Source of the DNA: Sanguinoderma infundibulare
Lineage: Eukaryota; Basidiomycota; Agaricomycetes; Polyporales; Polyporaceae
Direction of reading: 5' to 3'
Length of the DNA stretch: 64,000 nt
NCBI GenBank assembly: GCA_032821775.1
Contig: JAVLRN010000003.1
Coordinates: forward strand, 1,054,001 to 1,118,000
A model generated the notes under the pieces. That model searched no databases. It was given only the letters and a program-made list of their open reading frames with translations, and had not been told where the DNA came from. How positions within the stretch are numbered: position 1 is the first letter of the stretch; each line of letters starts with the position of its first letter. Positions 34,955 to 46,904 of the stretch are shown here, in pieces. Position numbers and translations under genes: made by a program.

Positions 34955-37882
34955 CTATGATACAGGCTTTCCGACACACTCCTGGACCTCCCTCGTCCGT
35001 GGCCGCCTCCACCGTCTTCTCACCGGCAATCCCCTCGTCTTCACCGTAGGCAGCGAATACGGCCAATCCTTCTTGTGGACTGTCGACGGCGGGAACGAAT
35101 ACGGCGCCTGGATCACCATCTTCCTCCTCAGCTTCGCCTTCATCCGCACCTCCCACTTGCCCACCAGCAGATAACGGTACGCCATCGGGACATTGAACCC
35201 GTGCGCGACCATCCCTTGCGCAATCTTGGAGAGCATCGGCGTCCACTTATCCGTAGATACCTCGCCCGTCTGCTCGAACCTCCGCCTTGCCGCCTGCAGC
35301 CGCCGGTGCCAGAACCGCGACGACCGACGCTTGCTCCGCTCCACGCGCGAAGCTGCGCTGAAGAGCTTGAGCGCCGCATTGAAGAATCGCGCGTCCGGCT
35401 TCGTCTTCCACCACCAGATCGTGTGCCGCCCCCGAGTTCTCGCCCGCGCAGTGTCGAACATCGTCGGCCACTTCGAGTGGCGGTGTATGACCCGCATCAG
35501 GAGCGAGCGCGCACCGAGCATCATTGAGCGATAGAGTAGGATCGCGTTCCGCCGGCTCGTCTGGCGTTTCGAGTGCCGCTTCCGTGACGCCTTCTCCTCA
35601 AGCATCGCGTGCACGTACTGCGCGTAGCCGGCATCGTAGTGCTTCGCCCTCGGCTCCCAACTCAAGTCCCGCGTGAGCAATGTCGTCCCGACGTAGCGCT
35701 GGTCGCGCTTGAAGCTCGGCAGGTTCCCGACCGCAAGCCGCGCGTAGCCCTGCATGAGGGACGTGAAGGCGTGGATGGACAGTCGCCAGGGTTGGACGCC
35801 CTTGACGAAGTTCCGGTGGGTGCTGGTGATGGCTGCCTGCTGCGCGAGAATGAAGACGCGCTCCGCGAGCCCGATCTCGCCGGCCTTGACGAGGGCGTTG
35901 ATGATGGACGCATAGACATAAGGTCCGCGCATGACCGCTCGCTTCAGCGCGAGCGTGTGGCTCATGGTCGAGTGCAGGTTGGCAGAACCGTTTGTTGCGG
36001 GGTGATCGGCCACGACCACGTTGAGCTCTGGCAGGACTTCGAAGAGGACGGCGGCGATGGCGTCAGGTCGACCGATCGCCGTGAGGTGAGTAATGAAACT
36101 CGACAGGGTGTACGCAGTGGGCTTGAGAGTGGCAGCAACGTTCGCAAGCGGGGAAATCATCCCCTTCGGCGCCACGAGCTCCTCGCGTTTCAGACGTTTC
36201 ATGGCACCGTTGAAGTCAGAATGTGGGATATCCTGCATAGGGACGGTATCCTCTTTGGTCGTGTGGGGAGGGGAACCATCGTTGGAAGCCGCTTTGCTGA
36301 AGGGAGAGTTCTGGAGATTGACCTGCTGACTCCCAAGGCGGAGAGCGGACAGGACACCTTCGCTGATACTCAACTTCCGCAAAAGGGTACTCGAGCGTAG
36401 AAGGATGTTGAAAGTGGCGATGTCGGGTTCCAGGGGCGGACTTCGGTCGACGCACATATGCTGTAGCACTTGAGAGGCCATCGCCGGAGAGAAGCGGTGT
36501 CGTAGCGAGTACGTGAGGAGCGTGTTGTAGGCTCGCCTGGACATGCGAGGGGGAGGTCGCGAAGGATTCTGGCCGGAAAGGGAGTCAACCAAGCGCTTGA
36601 GGACATCATGGAAGTATCTGTACGCCTCTACTCTGACCATTTTGCCGTCCCGCAGTATCCACACGCGGGCATCTGTCTTGGGGCACGAGTACAAAGCACT
36701 GATGACGACCGCCGCACGGTGTGTATGCCATTGGCCCGTATCCAAGAGCATGGCGAACAAGGCCAAACTCTGCAGGTATGGAATACGAGTCTTGGCCTCA
36801 TCGTTGTCGGAGAGATCAGCGAACGAGTGCTTCACGACTTCCAAGACTTTGCCGATGATCCTCAAATCAGGGTATGGGGCATCGAGGACTTTGGAAGGAT
36901 GTGGGGGAAGAACGCCAAGATGATCATAGGTGATGTGGTCCTTGGTCGCCTGTTGCGCAGCACCTTCCTGCAGCTTGCGGAGCTCCCAGTCCTGCAGGAG
37001 GAGGACAAAGAGCAGAGACGCAACGATGATCTCTCCCTGCATGAGCAAGGTCTCCACAAGGACTCGGTATATGCGCTCCGTGCGCTGCTGACCGAAAGTC
37101 CGTGCTGTTTGCAATAGCTGGAGAGCTGCGCGGGTGCAATTGTCGGAAACCAGCCGTGACTGTTTATCAAGCTCGAAAAACGCCGGCGTGGTGTCGACGC
37201 GCCTCTTGGGGATTAGGCGAGCGAATGGACCGACTTTGAACAGGGTAGATGGTCGGGATAGGGCAGAAGTGATGACGGTTTCAAACGTCCGGATGCGGAT
37301 GGGAATACCGGCCTCGACCATGAGCTTGGCATAAGTCTGTGCCTTCCGAGAGTAACCCCCGCGCAGGAGACCATGTAGGAACGCGTGTGCAGCAAGGCGA
37401 GGGGAAACCGCGCGACCAAATGGGATGGGTTGGAGTTGGGAAGGGGAGCCGTTCTTTCCGCGGAATTGAAGGGGATCGCTAAGGATAGAGTAGCACGCAG
37501 AATTGACGACGTACAGCGCATCTCCAAAGCCACCCTCCTTGATGCAGAGACGGACGGCTTGGGCAGCTGCGCGAGAGACTTGTGGGGCAGTTAGATGAGA
37601 AGTGGCGGAGGCGAGTGCGGAAGAGACAGAAGGTCGTGAAAGGGTGTGAACATCAGGAGCAGAAGAGAGGGCTGCAGCGGCGCTGTATGGTCGCAAGCAG
37701 CGGCGGACTGGTCGGTTGAGAGGAGACGAAATTCTGTGATACGAGCCATTGTGCGCTGCAAGAAGTAGTTGGGAGGTCCTTTGCTGGATGGTCACCTGCG
37801 ACTTGGTCGCACTGAAACCAGACCATGAGGAGCACGACCTTCGGAAGAGGAGGCTGGCCGTCGTCGACCAATTACATGGCAT
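34955..37882 (-). CDS. Large mitochondrial protein, probably PPR-like
   Basis: A single open frame of 975 residues from the ATG at 37882. The first 80 residues are rich in Ser, Arg and Leu with few acids, a likely mitochondrial presequence. The rest is helical with repeat-like segments such as AHAFLHGLLRGGYSRKAQTY, YNTLLTYSLRHRFSPAMASQ, TAYTLSSFITHLTAIGRPDA and YVYASIINALVKAGEIGLAE, which have the spacing and hydrophobic pattern of pentatricopeptide repeats. Such proteins bind organellar RNA. The C-terminus is strongly basic with many Arg and Trp residues. I cannot name an ortholog. It sits next to mitochondrial IF3 on the same strand, which may be coincidence. The absence of introns over 2.9 kb is notable. 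Confidence 0.8.
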   Translation of the reverse strand: MPCNWSTTASLLFRRSCSSWSGFSATKSQVTIQQRTSQLLLAAHNGSYHRISSPLNRPVRRCLRPYSAAAALSSAPDVHTLSRPSVSSALASATSHLTAPQVSRAAAQAVRLCIKEGGFGDALYVVNSACYSILSDPLQFRGKNGSPSQLQPIPFGRAVSPRLAAHAFLHGLLRGGYSRKAQTYAKLMVEAGIPIRIRTFETVITSALSRPSTLFKVGPFARLIPKRRVDTTPAFFELDKQSRLVSDNCTRAALQLLQTARTFGQQRTERIYRVLVETLLMQGEIIVASLLFVLLLQDWELRKLQEGAAQQATKDHITYDHLGVLPPHPSKVLDAPYPDLRIIGKVLEVVKHSFADLSDNDEAKTRIPYLQSLALFAMLLDTGQWHTHRAAVVISALYSCPKTDARVWILRDGKMVRVEAYRYFHDVLKRLVDSLSGQNPSRPPPRMSRRAYNTLLTYSLRHRFSPAMASQVLQHMCVDRSPPLEPDIATFNILLRSSTLLRKLSISEGVLSALRLGSQQVNLQNSPFSKAASNDGSPPHTTKEDTVPMQDIPHSDFNGAMKRLKREELVAPKGMISPLANVAATLKPTAYTLSSFITHLTAIGRPDAIAAVLFEVLPELNVVVADHPATNGSANLHSTMSHTLALKRAVMRGPYVYASIINALVKAGEIGLAERVFILAQQAAITSTHRNFVKGVQPWRLSIHAFTSLMQGYARLAVGNLPSFKRDQRYVGTTLLTRDLSWEPRAKHYDAGYAQYVHAMLEEKASRKRHSKRQTSRRNAILLYRSMMLGARSLLMRVIHRHSKWPTMFDTARARTRGRHTIWWWKTKPDARFFNAALKLFSAASRVERSKRRSSRFWHRRLQAARRRFEQTGEVSTDKWTPMLSKIAQGMVAHGFNVPMAYRYLLVGKWEVRMKAKLRRKMVIQAPYSFPPSTVHKKDWPYSLPTVKTRGLPVRRRWRRPRTREVQECVGKPVS

Positions 37883-38335
37883 GTGTCTTGCATACTAGGG
37901 AACGGAGTTCAACGAGAGAAACCGTGAGATGAGGCTATACAATCACGCACCAGGGCAGCCTGTTAGCTCCGCTGGAAGGAGCCGTTCTGAGAGAGAACGC
38001 TCTACTTGAACAGGGCAACCCGACGGAGGAAATGGCGAGGTCGTCGTGGAGGGTGAGGCCTTGAGGTCGAGGGCGAGGTTCGACATCAAGCCAAGGCCCA
38101 TCTGGCCCGCTAAGTGGGTTACCAAAATGTTATCAATGTGAAATTAATGATTCGAAAATGGTGACGGAGAGCAAGTTGGCGAGAGTGCTCTTGAGCCTGT
38201 ACGACCGCGACACTCCAGCTCATTCTCCTCGGGGGCCTCTAATTTCAGTAGTTGGCTGTATTTTTGCCTTCGGGGGACTGCTTCGAACGCCGTTTCTGCC
38301 AACTCCTCCCAGTACATCTCACCTCACAATTCAAC
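37883..38335. other. Divergent promoter, PPR-like gene / CBP80
   Basis: Intergenic between divergent genes. I see no gene; a short frame at 38158-38355 has no motif. Confidence 0.55.
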
Positions 38336-41300
38336 ATGAGCTACCACCACCGTAGACGAGGGCACCACAGAGGTAAGCTCGTGCAGTCGTTTCTGTACCC
38401 GTCCTAAGCTCATAAAATATTCGCTGAGTAGATGACTATGAACGGCGCGATTTCTATGAGACGCCAGAGCAGAAGTTGAGGAAAAATATCATACACTACG
38501 GCGAAGTGGTGCGTACCAACTGCAATCGCTCCCCCCTAGTCATCTAACTGTACTCCCACATACAGGACCCTTTGCAAGAGTTGCCTCGCCTTGCTGACCA
38601 GATATTTGAACATACTCCTGCTAACGTACCTGCCGTAACGGAGGGTTTTCGGATAGGGTACGTCCATATTCATCTGAGCTTGAATACAAACCAATGCCGT
38701 TCGAAACTGCATCGTTACTGTGCAGTGGTGGCGGCTTCCCATTCCATTTTGTACCGAGTTGGACCCATACACTTCATTGGCGACGTCTTGCCTCTGCCCT
38801 TCGTCCTCCTGACCATGTGTTTATAACTTCCGTAGTGTCACAGAGCAGCCTTTCAAGATCCCATACTATGCGGCGTTGCTGCGCCTGCTTTACGACCGCC
38901 CTCTTTCTGAAGAAGCAACCACTCCGCTAGGAAGGCTAGTACTCGAAGACTTTTGGAAGGCGTTCCGCGAGTTCATCGACAAACACGCATGGAGGGAGAC
39001 ACGGCTCTGTGTACGTCTCCTCCAGTCCACTGTCATCCCATGCTTCTCCTCATTTGATATGGCAGGTGCATTTCTTTGCCCACTTGACTGCCGCACGAGT
39101 CGTTTCCCGCAACTCGATGTACGAGCTCCTAGACACCTTCAAAGATGTGATAGGGCACATTGACTCGACCCACGTCCGTTCGACAAAAGCCGCGTTATGT
39201 GTCACAGAAGGCCTCCTCATTGTCAGTCTGATGACTCTTGTCTACGCAGTTTAATACTCAGAACGTCTCATGCAGGCAGGTTCAGTCATCAACGAGGACC
39301 CTTCGTTGGACATTTCGGCTCTAATCGCTCCGATTCAAACTCACGTCGAGAGCGGCACCGGTATTCCCACAAACCTGCTGGTACAACCTGTGGTTCAGCT
39401 CCACACCGTGAGGCCCGTAATCGAGTATCCGGAGACGAGGATTGTGCTTGAGCATGCAGACGAGGTGAGCTTCTATATACTTGCTCGATTACACCGCTTA
39501 TATTCATCTCGTCGTCCCGGCATCTAGTGGCTTTCCTGTGCTCTCTCGGCACTCCAAACCTCGCATTCCAAAAATTTCGAAGAAATCAGCGATAGGGTCC
39601 CTCAACCTTACTTGGACTCGCCTCCGTTACCGGGCGAACCATTTCATTTCGAGGCCATCCTTGTCACTCCAGAGGTCGATGTCGACAGCACCGAAGTTAA
39701 GAAGGGAGAGTGGCCACAGTGTTACATTCGTCTCTTTGATGACGACGTAAGATTCCTCGACCAATTATCGTTGTGCAAGGGAGCTGATTGCCTCAAAGGT
39801 GACGCCAGATCCCTGTACACCTGCCGGATTCATTCTGCGCTCTAACCTCATAGACATACTTGACATTTTCGAGGTAAACCGTAAGGAATGCGCGCGCTTG
39901 CTGCTGGAATATCCGAAGTGGACACTTCCTGGCACATTCAAACCTAAGCCTGGTGTCCCACCACAATCTCCTGTAGAGGGGAAGGGGTGGGATTTGGAGA
40001 ACACACTCATCGAGGTGCGTTGATTTAACAACAGCGGACGACATTGCTCTAACGCGGTCCGCAGACTATCCTTGGCTCCACGTTGATGCTCCCGGAGGCG
40101 ACGCACAAGTCAATCTATTACATCGCTCTGATTACCGAGCTTTGCAAGGCTCAGCCTCAGTCGGTCGGTCCTGCCGTAGGCAAATCGATTCGGAAGCTTT
40201 ACGCCCTTCTTGCTGATGGTCTCGACGTCGAAATTGCTCATCGCTTTGCGGACTGGTTCTCTGTTCACATGAGTAACTTCAACTTCATCTGGGTTTGGAA
40301 GGAATGGTGGGTCGTATTCAGCCATCTTGTATAGGTTTGAGGGCAACTCACATATGCTGCTGGCCACCAGGATACCTGACTTGAAACTGGTGTCCCAACA
40401 CCCTAGACGCATTTTCATGCGTCGAGCGGTCGAACACGAGATCAGGTTGTCTTACTACGACCGAATCTTGCGCACACTGCCAGAAGGCATGCATGAGCCT
40501 GATGCTCAGGTCATGCCCGAGGCAGCTCCCGGCCCTGAGTTCGAATACGAAGAGCCTGGTGTGTTTAACATCTACCGCATCTCTTTGCACATTCTGACGA
40601 ACCGCCTCCACAGAACATCCTCAGTACGAAGCCGCTCAGGGCATCCTCAACCTGCTTCGCGGACGCGCAAAGCCAGACGATGTGATGCTACAACTCGAAT
40701 CGCTTCGTAATCAGCTGTCGGAAACCATCGACGGGGACGTCAACGTCGACACCGTCCTCCGCTCCATCACCGTCCAATCTCTCCTGTCCATCGGCTCGCG
40801 CTCCTTCTCCCACTTCCTGAACGCGATCGAGCGTTATCTGCCCCTTCTCCGCAACCTCGCAGCTGGCCAGATCTCCACCTCTGGGTCGCCTAATGTCGAC
40901 GCCCGCAATGACATCATGAGTGCCGTCGCCCGCGTTTGGCGCCGGAGCAAGCACATGGTGCTCATCGTGTTCGACAAGCTGATGCAGTATCAAATTGTCG
41001 ACCCCACGGACCTCGTCGGATGGACGTTCACCCACTATGCGCTCGCCGTCAACGGACGGCCGAAGACGACGTTCAACGCGTTCCAGTGGGACTTGCTGAA
41101 GTCCGCTCTGGACAAGGCGAACGGGCGTGTGAGCGTGCAGAAGAGGAAGGTCGCTGCGCTGAGCAGGGAGGCGGAGGAGAGGGCTGCACGCCTGCGGGCG
41201 AACGAAAACGCCACGATGGAAGTCGACGGGGATGCTCAGCTGGGTGCGTGCGACATTGTTTCCCTTAGCTCCGAAAGAGTCCTTGCTGACGCTAATATAC

Positions 41301-41771
41301 AGATGCCGCTCCTGCTGGAGAGACTCCCCAGCTCAGCGCGGCGAAAAACGCGAGCGAGATCTTGGACCGCGAGCAGAAAGCTGTTCTCCGGCGCGCCATG
41401 GAAGGCTTCCTTGACTACCTCGCCGTGCCAGATGTGGCGCAGACGGTGCAAGATGTGATAACCGAACATGCATGGCACAATCGTGCGAATTGGGAGGACG
41501 ATGCGTGGGAGACCTGGGAGACCTGGGGCTGGTTCCGCAACTGGGCCAGGACGGTGGGTGGCTTCCGCTTCGTTTTCACTGGAATAAAGCTAATCAAGAG
41601 TCCAACTGGCCTACACAGTACTCGCCCTATCTCATCGATACCGCAACCAAGAAAATGTTGGCAGAGCTTGCCAAGTCCAAGTACCCAGACCCGATCCACT
41701 CGGCGGGCAACCTGTTCCGTGCTATCTGGTGCATTGCGGTGGGCGACGATACGATCTGGGAAGCTGAGTGA
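38336..41771 (+). CDS. Nuclear cap-binding complex large subunit (CBP80)
   Basis: Thirteen exons give 874 residues: 38336-38372, 38432-38508, 38566-38657, 38836-39010, 39066-39221, 39276-39464, 39528-39746, 39799-40014, 40065-40306, 40371-40558, 40614-41243, 41303-41553, 41619-41771. An Arg/His-rich start (MSYHHRRRGHHR) precedes the first MIF4G-like domain (PYYAALLRLLYDR, HFFAHLTAARVV). Later MIF4G-like parts include WWxxP-type helices such as FADWFSVHMSNFNFIWVWKEW, HEIRLSYYDRIL and VGWTFTHYALAV. The order and length match CBP80/NCBP1, which with CBP20 binds the 7-methylguanosine cap for splicing and export. The splice set keeps frame throughout. The first two junctions rest on short exons. 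Confidence 0.9.
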
Positions 41772-42861
41772 GTGCCATTCTGTAATCGTAGCTTACCGCC
41801 ATCGTCCCGCCATTCCGTGTCGCCTACGTATTCGACCTACTACTGTACATAACCTTCTATCTTGTCGGTCCTTCCTCTTCCGCTTCTCTTTCTTACTCTC
41901 TGCGCACGAGCCCGGTTCGATAATGGTTATCTGTCAATGCAAAGGGTACCTGCTGGCGTCAAATAAACCTATTCGGTGTACTCGCACGCTGGTCGCATAA
42001 TTTTGCAGAAGAGGTCGTGGGCTGCCGCGTTGGCAAATCACCTGGACCCCAGTTCGATATCCGACACAGCTGTTTCCTTTGGGACCGGTGATGCCCTTCG
42101 GCTGGTTTCCGCATCCATCTGGACTGTATGAATTCTGCACTGAGGACCGACGGCCTAATGCTGGCGGGCTCCCCCGTCTCACGGCGGGAAGTCTGCGAAG
42201 CACCACCGATCCTCCAGAGGCTTCCACTCGCGGATCGCATACTGAACCTTCGCACTCAATATGGAGCCACTCGCCACCCTGTCGCCTTTCCCACCCAGCT
42301 GGATTCCCCGGCTCCACTGGTGGTTCGTGGATCCTGAAGTTAGCCTTCGAGGCTGTCCATTACCTTCATGCGTGTTCCTATTTATGTCCTCTGTTTTGGG
42401 TCACCGCGTTCCTCTTTCACATCTTAGAACCAGGCGGGATTATACCCTCCGGTCATGCAACGTATATGGGTCATTTGCTTCCTGATCGGTTTGTCTTGCT
42501 TTTCTCAACCTGCTATCCCCCACATCCAGCTGGTCTGCTTTGATATCGCTCGTTGTTGAATGTTGCACATCCTTCGCTTGCTGCCTCTCTGTTCTCTACC
42601 ACCCATCTCGTGCACACACTTGTTCCCTCCCACAACATCGTATCGCGCACATAGTATCTGTACAGCAGTCCTATACAATCTATACAATCTTTATCTACAG
42701 TATGTTGAATATATTGGATGTTGTACATACCACTTCGACGTCGTATATCCACAAAGCCCTTCCGATAAATTAAGCACTGTACGACAGCAGTATCCGCAAC
42801 CGTTGCAAACAAACCGTCCCAACAAACCAAAAAGCAGCAGAACAAATCCAACCAACATGGC
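41772..42861. other. Convergent spacer, CBP80 / YEA4-like transporter
   Basis: About 1.1 kb at the 3' ends of two convergent genes. Several open frames occur but none has a motif or plausible splicing, and I see no RNA gene. Confidence 0.55.
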
Positions 42862-44325
42862 TCAATCCTTCTTCACCTTCCCCGCACCGTTCCCCTTCCC
42901 CCTCCCGCCCCTCGACCCGAGCGCGTACGCGATCGTGCCCAAGAACACGGCCGCCGCCCCGGCCCACATCATGCCCGCGTCGATCTCGCCGCGGCGGCCA
43001 AAGAGGACGACGCTGACGACCATCGACACCGCCTTGCGGACGACGAGCACGAGGGTGACGGTCAGGCTCGACACGCGCGCCGTCAGCCGGTTCACGCCCG
43101 TGACGCACACCATGGACGTGAGCGTCGTGAGCGCGAGCGGCACGTACCCGCTCGGCAGCCCGGCGAGCCACGCGGGCAGCGCGTCCCCCAGCGACACGGC
43201 TTGTTGCCCGAGGCCGAGGCCGAGCGGGGGGTTGAGCACGGCGGGCATCGCGATGGATGCGAACGCGGGGAGCGAGCGCGGAAGGGCGAGGAGGAGGGGG
43301 GTGCTCGCGTTGAGGGCCGCGATCTGCCCGAAGAGGTCGTCCCGGATGAAGTAGAACATGGGGAGGGAGAGGAAGTGGAGGTAGAACATGCTCTCCTGCC
43401 ACGGCTGGATGTCGTCTCCGTCCTCGGCTTTCTTCTCCTCGTCCGCTTGCGTCTTCGCTTTACCCTCGGACGACTTCGCCTGCGACGATGGAGCATGGCC
43501 ATTCGCCGCGCCGTTAGTCGTACCCGTGCCCGCGCGAGCGGGCGGCGAACGGGTGTAGCGGGTGTACGTCCAGTCCTGCATGAGCCCAAGCGCCCCTCCG
43601 AAGACGAGCGCGAGAGAGAGGATCGCGATGCCGGTGGCATACTGAACGGTAGGCGAAGGCCCTGACGCAGATCCAGACTCTGCGGAGAACGACGCGGTCG
43701 TCTTTGATTTGGACCGTGCGGAAAGCGTGGTGAGCACGACGCCGAGGGTCACCACCAATACCGACATAACTTGCGCGAGGCTATACTTCTTTCCTGCAAA
43801 CAACCACCCCATAACCATACTAACCACCAAGCCCCCGCTCCGAAAGATGATGTGCACCGGCATCGGTATCCGGTACCCAAACGCCTTGTTGTTCAGCATC
43901 GAGATCGCGTAGAAGAGCGCGACCTGGACCAAGTACGGCCAGAGCGGCACCTTCCTCTTCCGCAGCCGCGGGATCGGCAGCCAGCGCACCGCACGCTCGT
44001 GCGGCGGGGGCACGGTGAGGAACTTGGGAAGACCCCGGAGGGCGATGGAGAGGAACTGGGCAAAGGTGATGAGCGAGCCCGAGTCGGGGTGCGCGCGGGT
44101 GAGCTGCTCGAGCGTGAGGGCGTTGCTGCAAACAGGCTTTGGCTTAGCTTTGTGGGATGGGACGCACGCGAGCCTGAAGAACACTGCCAGGGGGGCGCGC
44201 GGATGGGAAACGGTGGCGGCGTACCTGCAACATCCTCCGAAAATCCAAGTGAAGATGCTCGCCCATTCGGAGACGATGGCGAGAGTGAGGCCGCGCACAC
44301 CCTGGTTTGCTACCAGAAGGCTCAT
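42862..44325 (-). CDS. YEA4: UDP-N-acetylglucosamine transporter, YEA4-like
   Basis: Two exons (44325-44225, 44125-42862) give 454 residues. It has about ten hydrophobic segments. Family features include the first-helix FTWIFGGCCSNALTLEQL, LITFAQFLSIAL, IPMPVHIIFRSGGLVVSMVMG and LVFGGALGLMQDWTYTRY, and the C-terminal GVNRLTARVSSLTVTLVLVVRK. This order identifies the UAA/SLC35B family, whose yeast member Yea4 carries UDP-GlcNAc into the ER for chitin and glycan synthesis. A long hydrophilic loop near residues 255-305, rich in Ala, Ser and Lys, is larger than usual. The C-terminus is Gly/Lys-rich and could hold a retrieval signal (KVKKD). The start was chosen at MSLLVANQ; an upstream in-frame stretch lacks family sequence. 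Confidence 0.88.
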   Translation of the reverse strand: MSLLVANQGVRGLTLAIVSEWASIFTWIFGGCCRYAATVSHPRAPLAVFFRLACVPSHKAKPKPVCSNALTLEQLTRAHPDSGSLITFAQFLSIALRGLPKFLTVPPPHERAVRWLPIPRLRKRKVPLWPYLVQVALFYAISMLNNKAFGYRIPMPVHIIFRSGGLVVSMVMGWLFAGKKYSLAQVMSVLVVTLGVVLTTLSARSKSKTTASFSAESGSASGPSPTVQYATGIAILSLALVFGGALGLMQDWTYTRYTRSPPARAGTGTTNGAANGHAPSSQAKSSEGKAKTQADEEKKAEDGDDIQPWQESMFYLHFLSLPMFYFIRDDLFGQIAALNASTPLLLALPRSLPAFASIAMPAVLNPPLGLGLGQQAVSLGDALPAWLAGLPSGYVPLALTTLTSMVCVTGVNRLTARVSSLTVTLVLVVRKAVSMVVSVVLFGRRGEIDAGMMWAGAAAVFLGTIAYALGSRGGRGKGNGAGKVKKD

Positions 44326-45123
44326 GTCGGGGCAGGAGGTAGAATATGCGAGATGTGAGGAGGCAGTAGTGAGACCATGGCCTGTTGCTCGTTGCAGTTT
44401 TACAGTGGCAGGGACACGTTGCCAATGCGCCGCGACCGCCCATCCACGCAACATGGCGCGCTATGTCACGCGTTCTCGACGCGTCTCGCCGCCTCGAGGA
44501 GTAGCAATAGCAGTACTCCATGTCCGACCAGTGTCCGACAGACACACGCCTTGCTCCTTCGACTGAATCATTATACGCGGTATCGTAGGGTATTCCCGGC
44601 CACTCAGAGGTGACCAATATTGACTAGGGCTACAGTACCAGGGCTCGCACACGGCTCCCTCATGAGCAGGAAAAAGTCCGTGCGACAAACCAAGGGGTGG
44701 AGGAGGGTGTGAAAAGGTGCGGAGTGGGATAGTAATGTGCACAAATCAAAACGAACACATGTCATGGACCGCAGCCGACAGAACGAAAGCGCGCCGCGGT
44801 GGAGCTCGTAAGCTAAAGGGTATAGTACTGTGGAAGCAACAAAAGGGGTAGGCTGTCCAGCACGCGAGAAGACGAAGAAGGGTGTGGTGGTAGTAACTAC
44901 AACAAGCCAAACAAGGAACCGAAAAACCGAACACAACAAAACAAGGGGTGGAAGGTCCGGTTCCTAGTCCGCGCACGAAGAAAAACACGAAGAGAGGAGT
45001 GCGCGAGTTTTCGTGGCATGCGGGTCGTGTATCTTCATATCATCGTCGTCGTCGCCATCATCATCGTCACCGTCATATCCTGTCCTCGACGCATAGAGCA
45101 TAATAGGCGCATAGTCCCATAGA
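44326..45123. other. Spacer between YEA4-like gene and PCL-type cyclin
   Basis: No gene seen. It contains the transporter promoter and the cyclin's 3' flank, including a TCA/TCG-rich simple repeat at 45041-45075. Confidence 0.55.
45041..45075 (+). repeat. TCA/TCG simple repeat
   Basis: A run of TCG, TCA and TCC triplets lies just beyond the cyclin stop codon, probably in its 3' untranslated region. Confidence 0.6.
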
Positions 45124-46827
45124 TCATACATCGATCTGCTGCTGCTGGTGGCTCCGAAACAGCGCCGCAGTCGACTTGGAATGTGCCAGTCTCCGAAACG
45201 CACTGCTCGGCCCGTGGCTCTCCTGCTCCTCCTTGTCCGCAGACTGGCCCTTCGTCGCCGCCCACATGCGACTCAGAAAGCCTCCAGACGTCGTCGTCCG
45301 CGCAATCGATGGCATCGTCGCAGAGGACACCACCGACCCCATCCCGCCATCGTCGCCATGGCCCAGAGAGTGCGACGCAGAGCGTGGAGGGACGCCTCGC
45401 CCACGAGGGTGAAGCAAAGACTGGTGCACAGATTGCGACGGCGAACTCGATGGCGACGACGAATCCGAGGACGAGCCCGAGTGCGACCGGTCAGGAGTGG
45501 GCAGGCGCAGCACTAGCCGCTTCAACTCGTGAGGACCTCCCGCCACCGTCGCATCGCCCTTGACCGTGCACGTCGATGCCGCAGACACCTTCCGGCCTTG
45601 CCTATGCCTGTACACGTACGCGGCCGCGAGAAGTTTAGACGGACGATCATTGGCGGTAGTCGTAGCATTGTGGACCTCCACCTCGCACTCGCGGTCCGAC
45701 GCTGGGCCGTCCGACGACGCAAGCGACGACGGAGACGAAGAGCCACTGTCGCACGTAAGGCTCGCCTCCGAGTCCTCGCTGTGGCTCCTCGCGCTGCCGA
45801 GCGTGCTGCTCGACGACACCCTCGACAAAGTCGCCCGCGGCTTCGCCTCCTGCTTGTCCGCAGACGGCACGCTGAGGTACTGCGTCGAGAGCCGCTTGAC
45901 GAAGCTCTGCACGCTGGAGATGCTCGTCGCCGGGGAAGGAAGCGCAATGACCTCGCCTCCAGCGGTTGCCTGGACGCGCGCCTTCGCGCGAGTGACAGCC
46001 GCCGCACGAGTCTCCTTCGCTGTTGCCTCTGCACAGCAGGCAGCCGTCTCCTGAGGCGTGGGACTAGAGTGCGGTAGGAAGGGCGCGAAGTAGTGCAGGG
46101 CCTCCTCCTCGGTGAAGCGCAGGTCGTAATCGAGGAGGTAGAGCAGCTGCTTCTCCATCAAGTTAACCTCGGCGAGCTCGAAGAGCCGGGCGTAGTTGAC
46201 CCAGTTCTTGTTCTTGGGCGACGAGTCGTTCAGGTACTTGGCCGCCACAATGAGCGTCGCGAGGAACACCCGATGGCGCGTGCACGGCATCCCTGGCAAC
46301 CCAAATCCACATCCACATGAGCGCGACGTCCACGAAAAGGAAGCCAAGGACTAGAAGGCAGATATATGCGGCCGCGAGCGCACAAGATTGAAACGAGTGA
46401 AGTACGCACCTTTCGCCATCTTGGGCAGCTTCTCCCGCAGCCGCTCGAGGTAGATGAGCGTCGTGAGGAGCGTCGGCACCTGCACATGCGAGCTCTGGCA
46501 TATGAAGATGATGAAGTCCTGCAGGCTCGGGAGCTGAGGCTGCTGCTGCTGGTGTTCCGGGGTTTGACCCTGGCACTGATCCAGACTCTGTTCTGGAGAC
46601 GTCTTCTGGGGCGTCTGCGGCGGAGTCGGGGGCGCGTCCGGGGCGGCCTGGCTGTCCTCTGCAGAAGGCTGAGGGTCGTCCGCGAGTTTGATGACGTTCG
46701 TCGTCTGCACCGCGATGTGGTTGATCATGTCGTAGGACACAGGCTGGTGCATGAGCGCGAGCAGGTCCCGATTGTGGAACGACCGGGGAAGGAGGGACGC
46801 CGGATGGCGCGGGTCCGAGACGGACAT
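45124..46827 (-). CDS. PCL-type G1 cyclin (Pcl1/Pho80 family)
   Basis: Two exons (46827-46410, 46292-45124) give 528 residues. The cyclin box spans about residues 95-215: LQDFIIFICQSSHVQVPTLL, LIYLERLREKLP, then across the intron GMPCTRHRVFLATLIVAAKYL, NDSSPKNKNWVNYARLFEL, and NLMEKQLLYLLDYDLRF. These are the marks of Pcl cyclins, which activate the Pho85-type kinase in growth, polarity and phosphate control. The long C-terminus is Ser-rich with acidic patches and ends in a Gln run, a pattern typical of phosphorylated and unstable regions. A TATA-like box lies 72 nt upstream. A second, more divergent cyclin is found at 56421. Confidence 0.9.
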
Positions 46828-46883
46828 GATGAGACGGGATGGGATGGGAGGAGATGATATGAGATGATATGAGATGAGATGAA
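46828..46883 (-). repeat. GATGAGAT-type microsatellite in the cyclin leader
   Basis: Plus-strand units such as GATGAGAT, GATGATAT and GGGAT recur without interruption directly before the cyclin ATG, in the probable 5' untranslated region. Length variation could alter translation. Confidence 0.6.
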
Positions 46884-46898
46884 TGCGGATGTGTGGGG

Positions 46899-46904
46899 TT
46901 TATA
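46899..46904 (-). promoter_or_regulatory. TATA box of the PCL-type cyclin
   Basis: TATAAA on the minus strand, 72 nt before the ATG at 46827. Confidence 0.5.

Noticed and set aside
42560..43354. 264-codon plus-strand frame
   Set aside because: It is the antisense shadow of the GC-rich YEA4-like coding sequence plus spacer.
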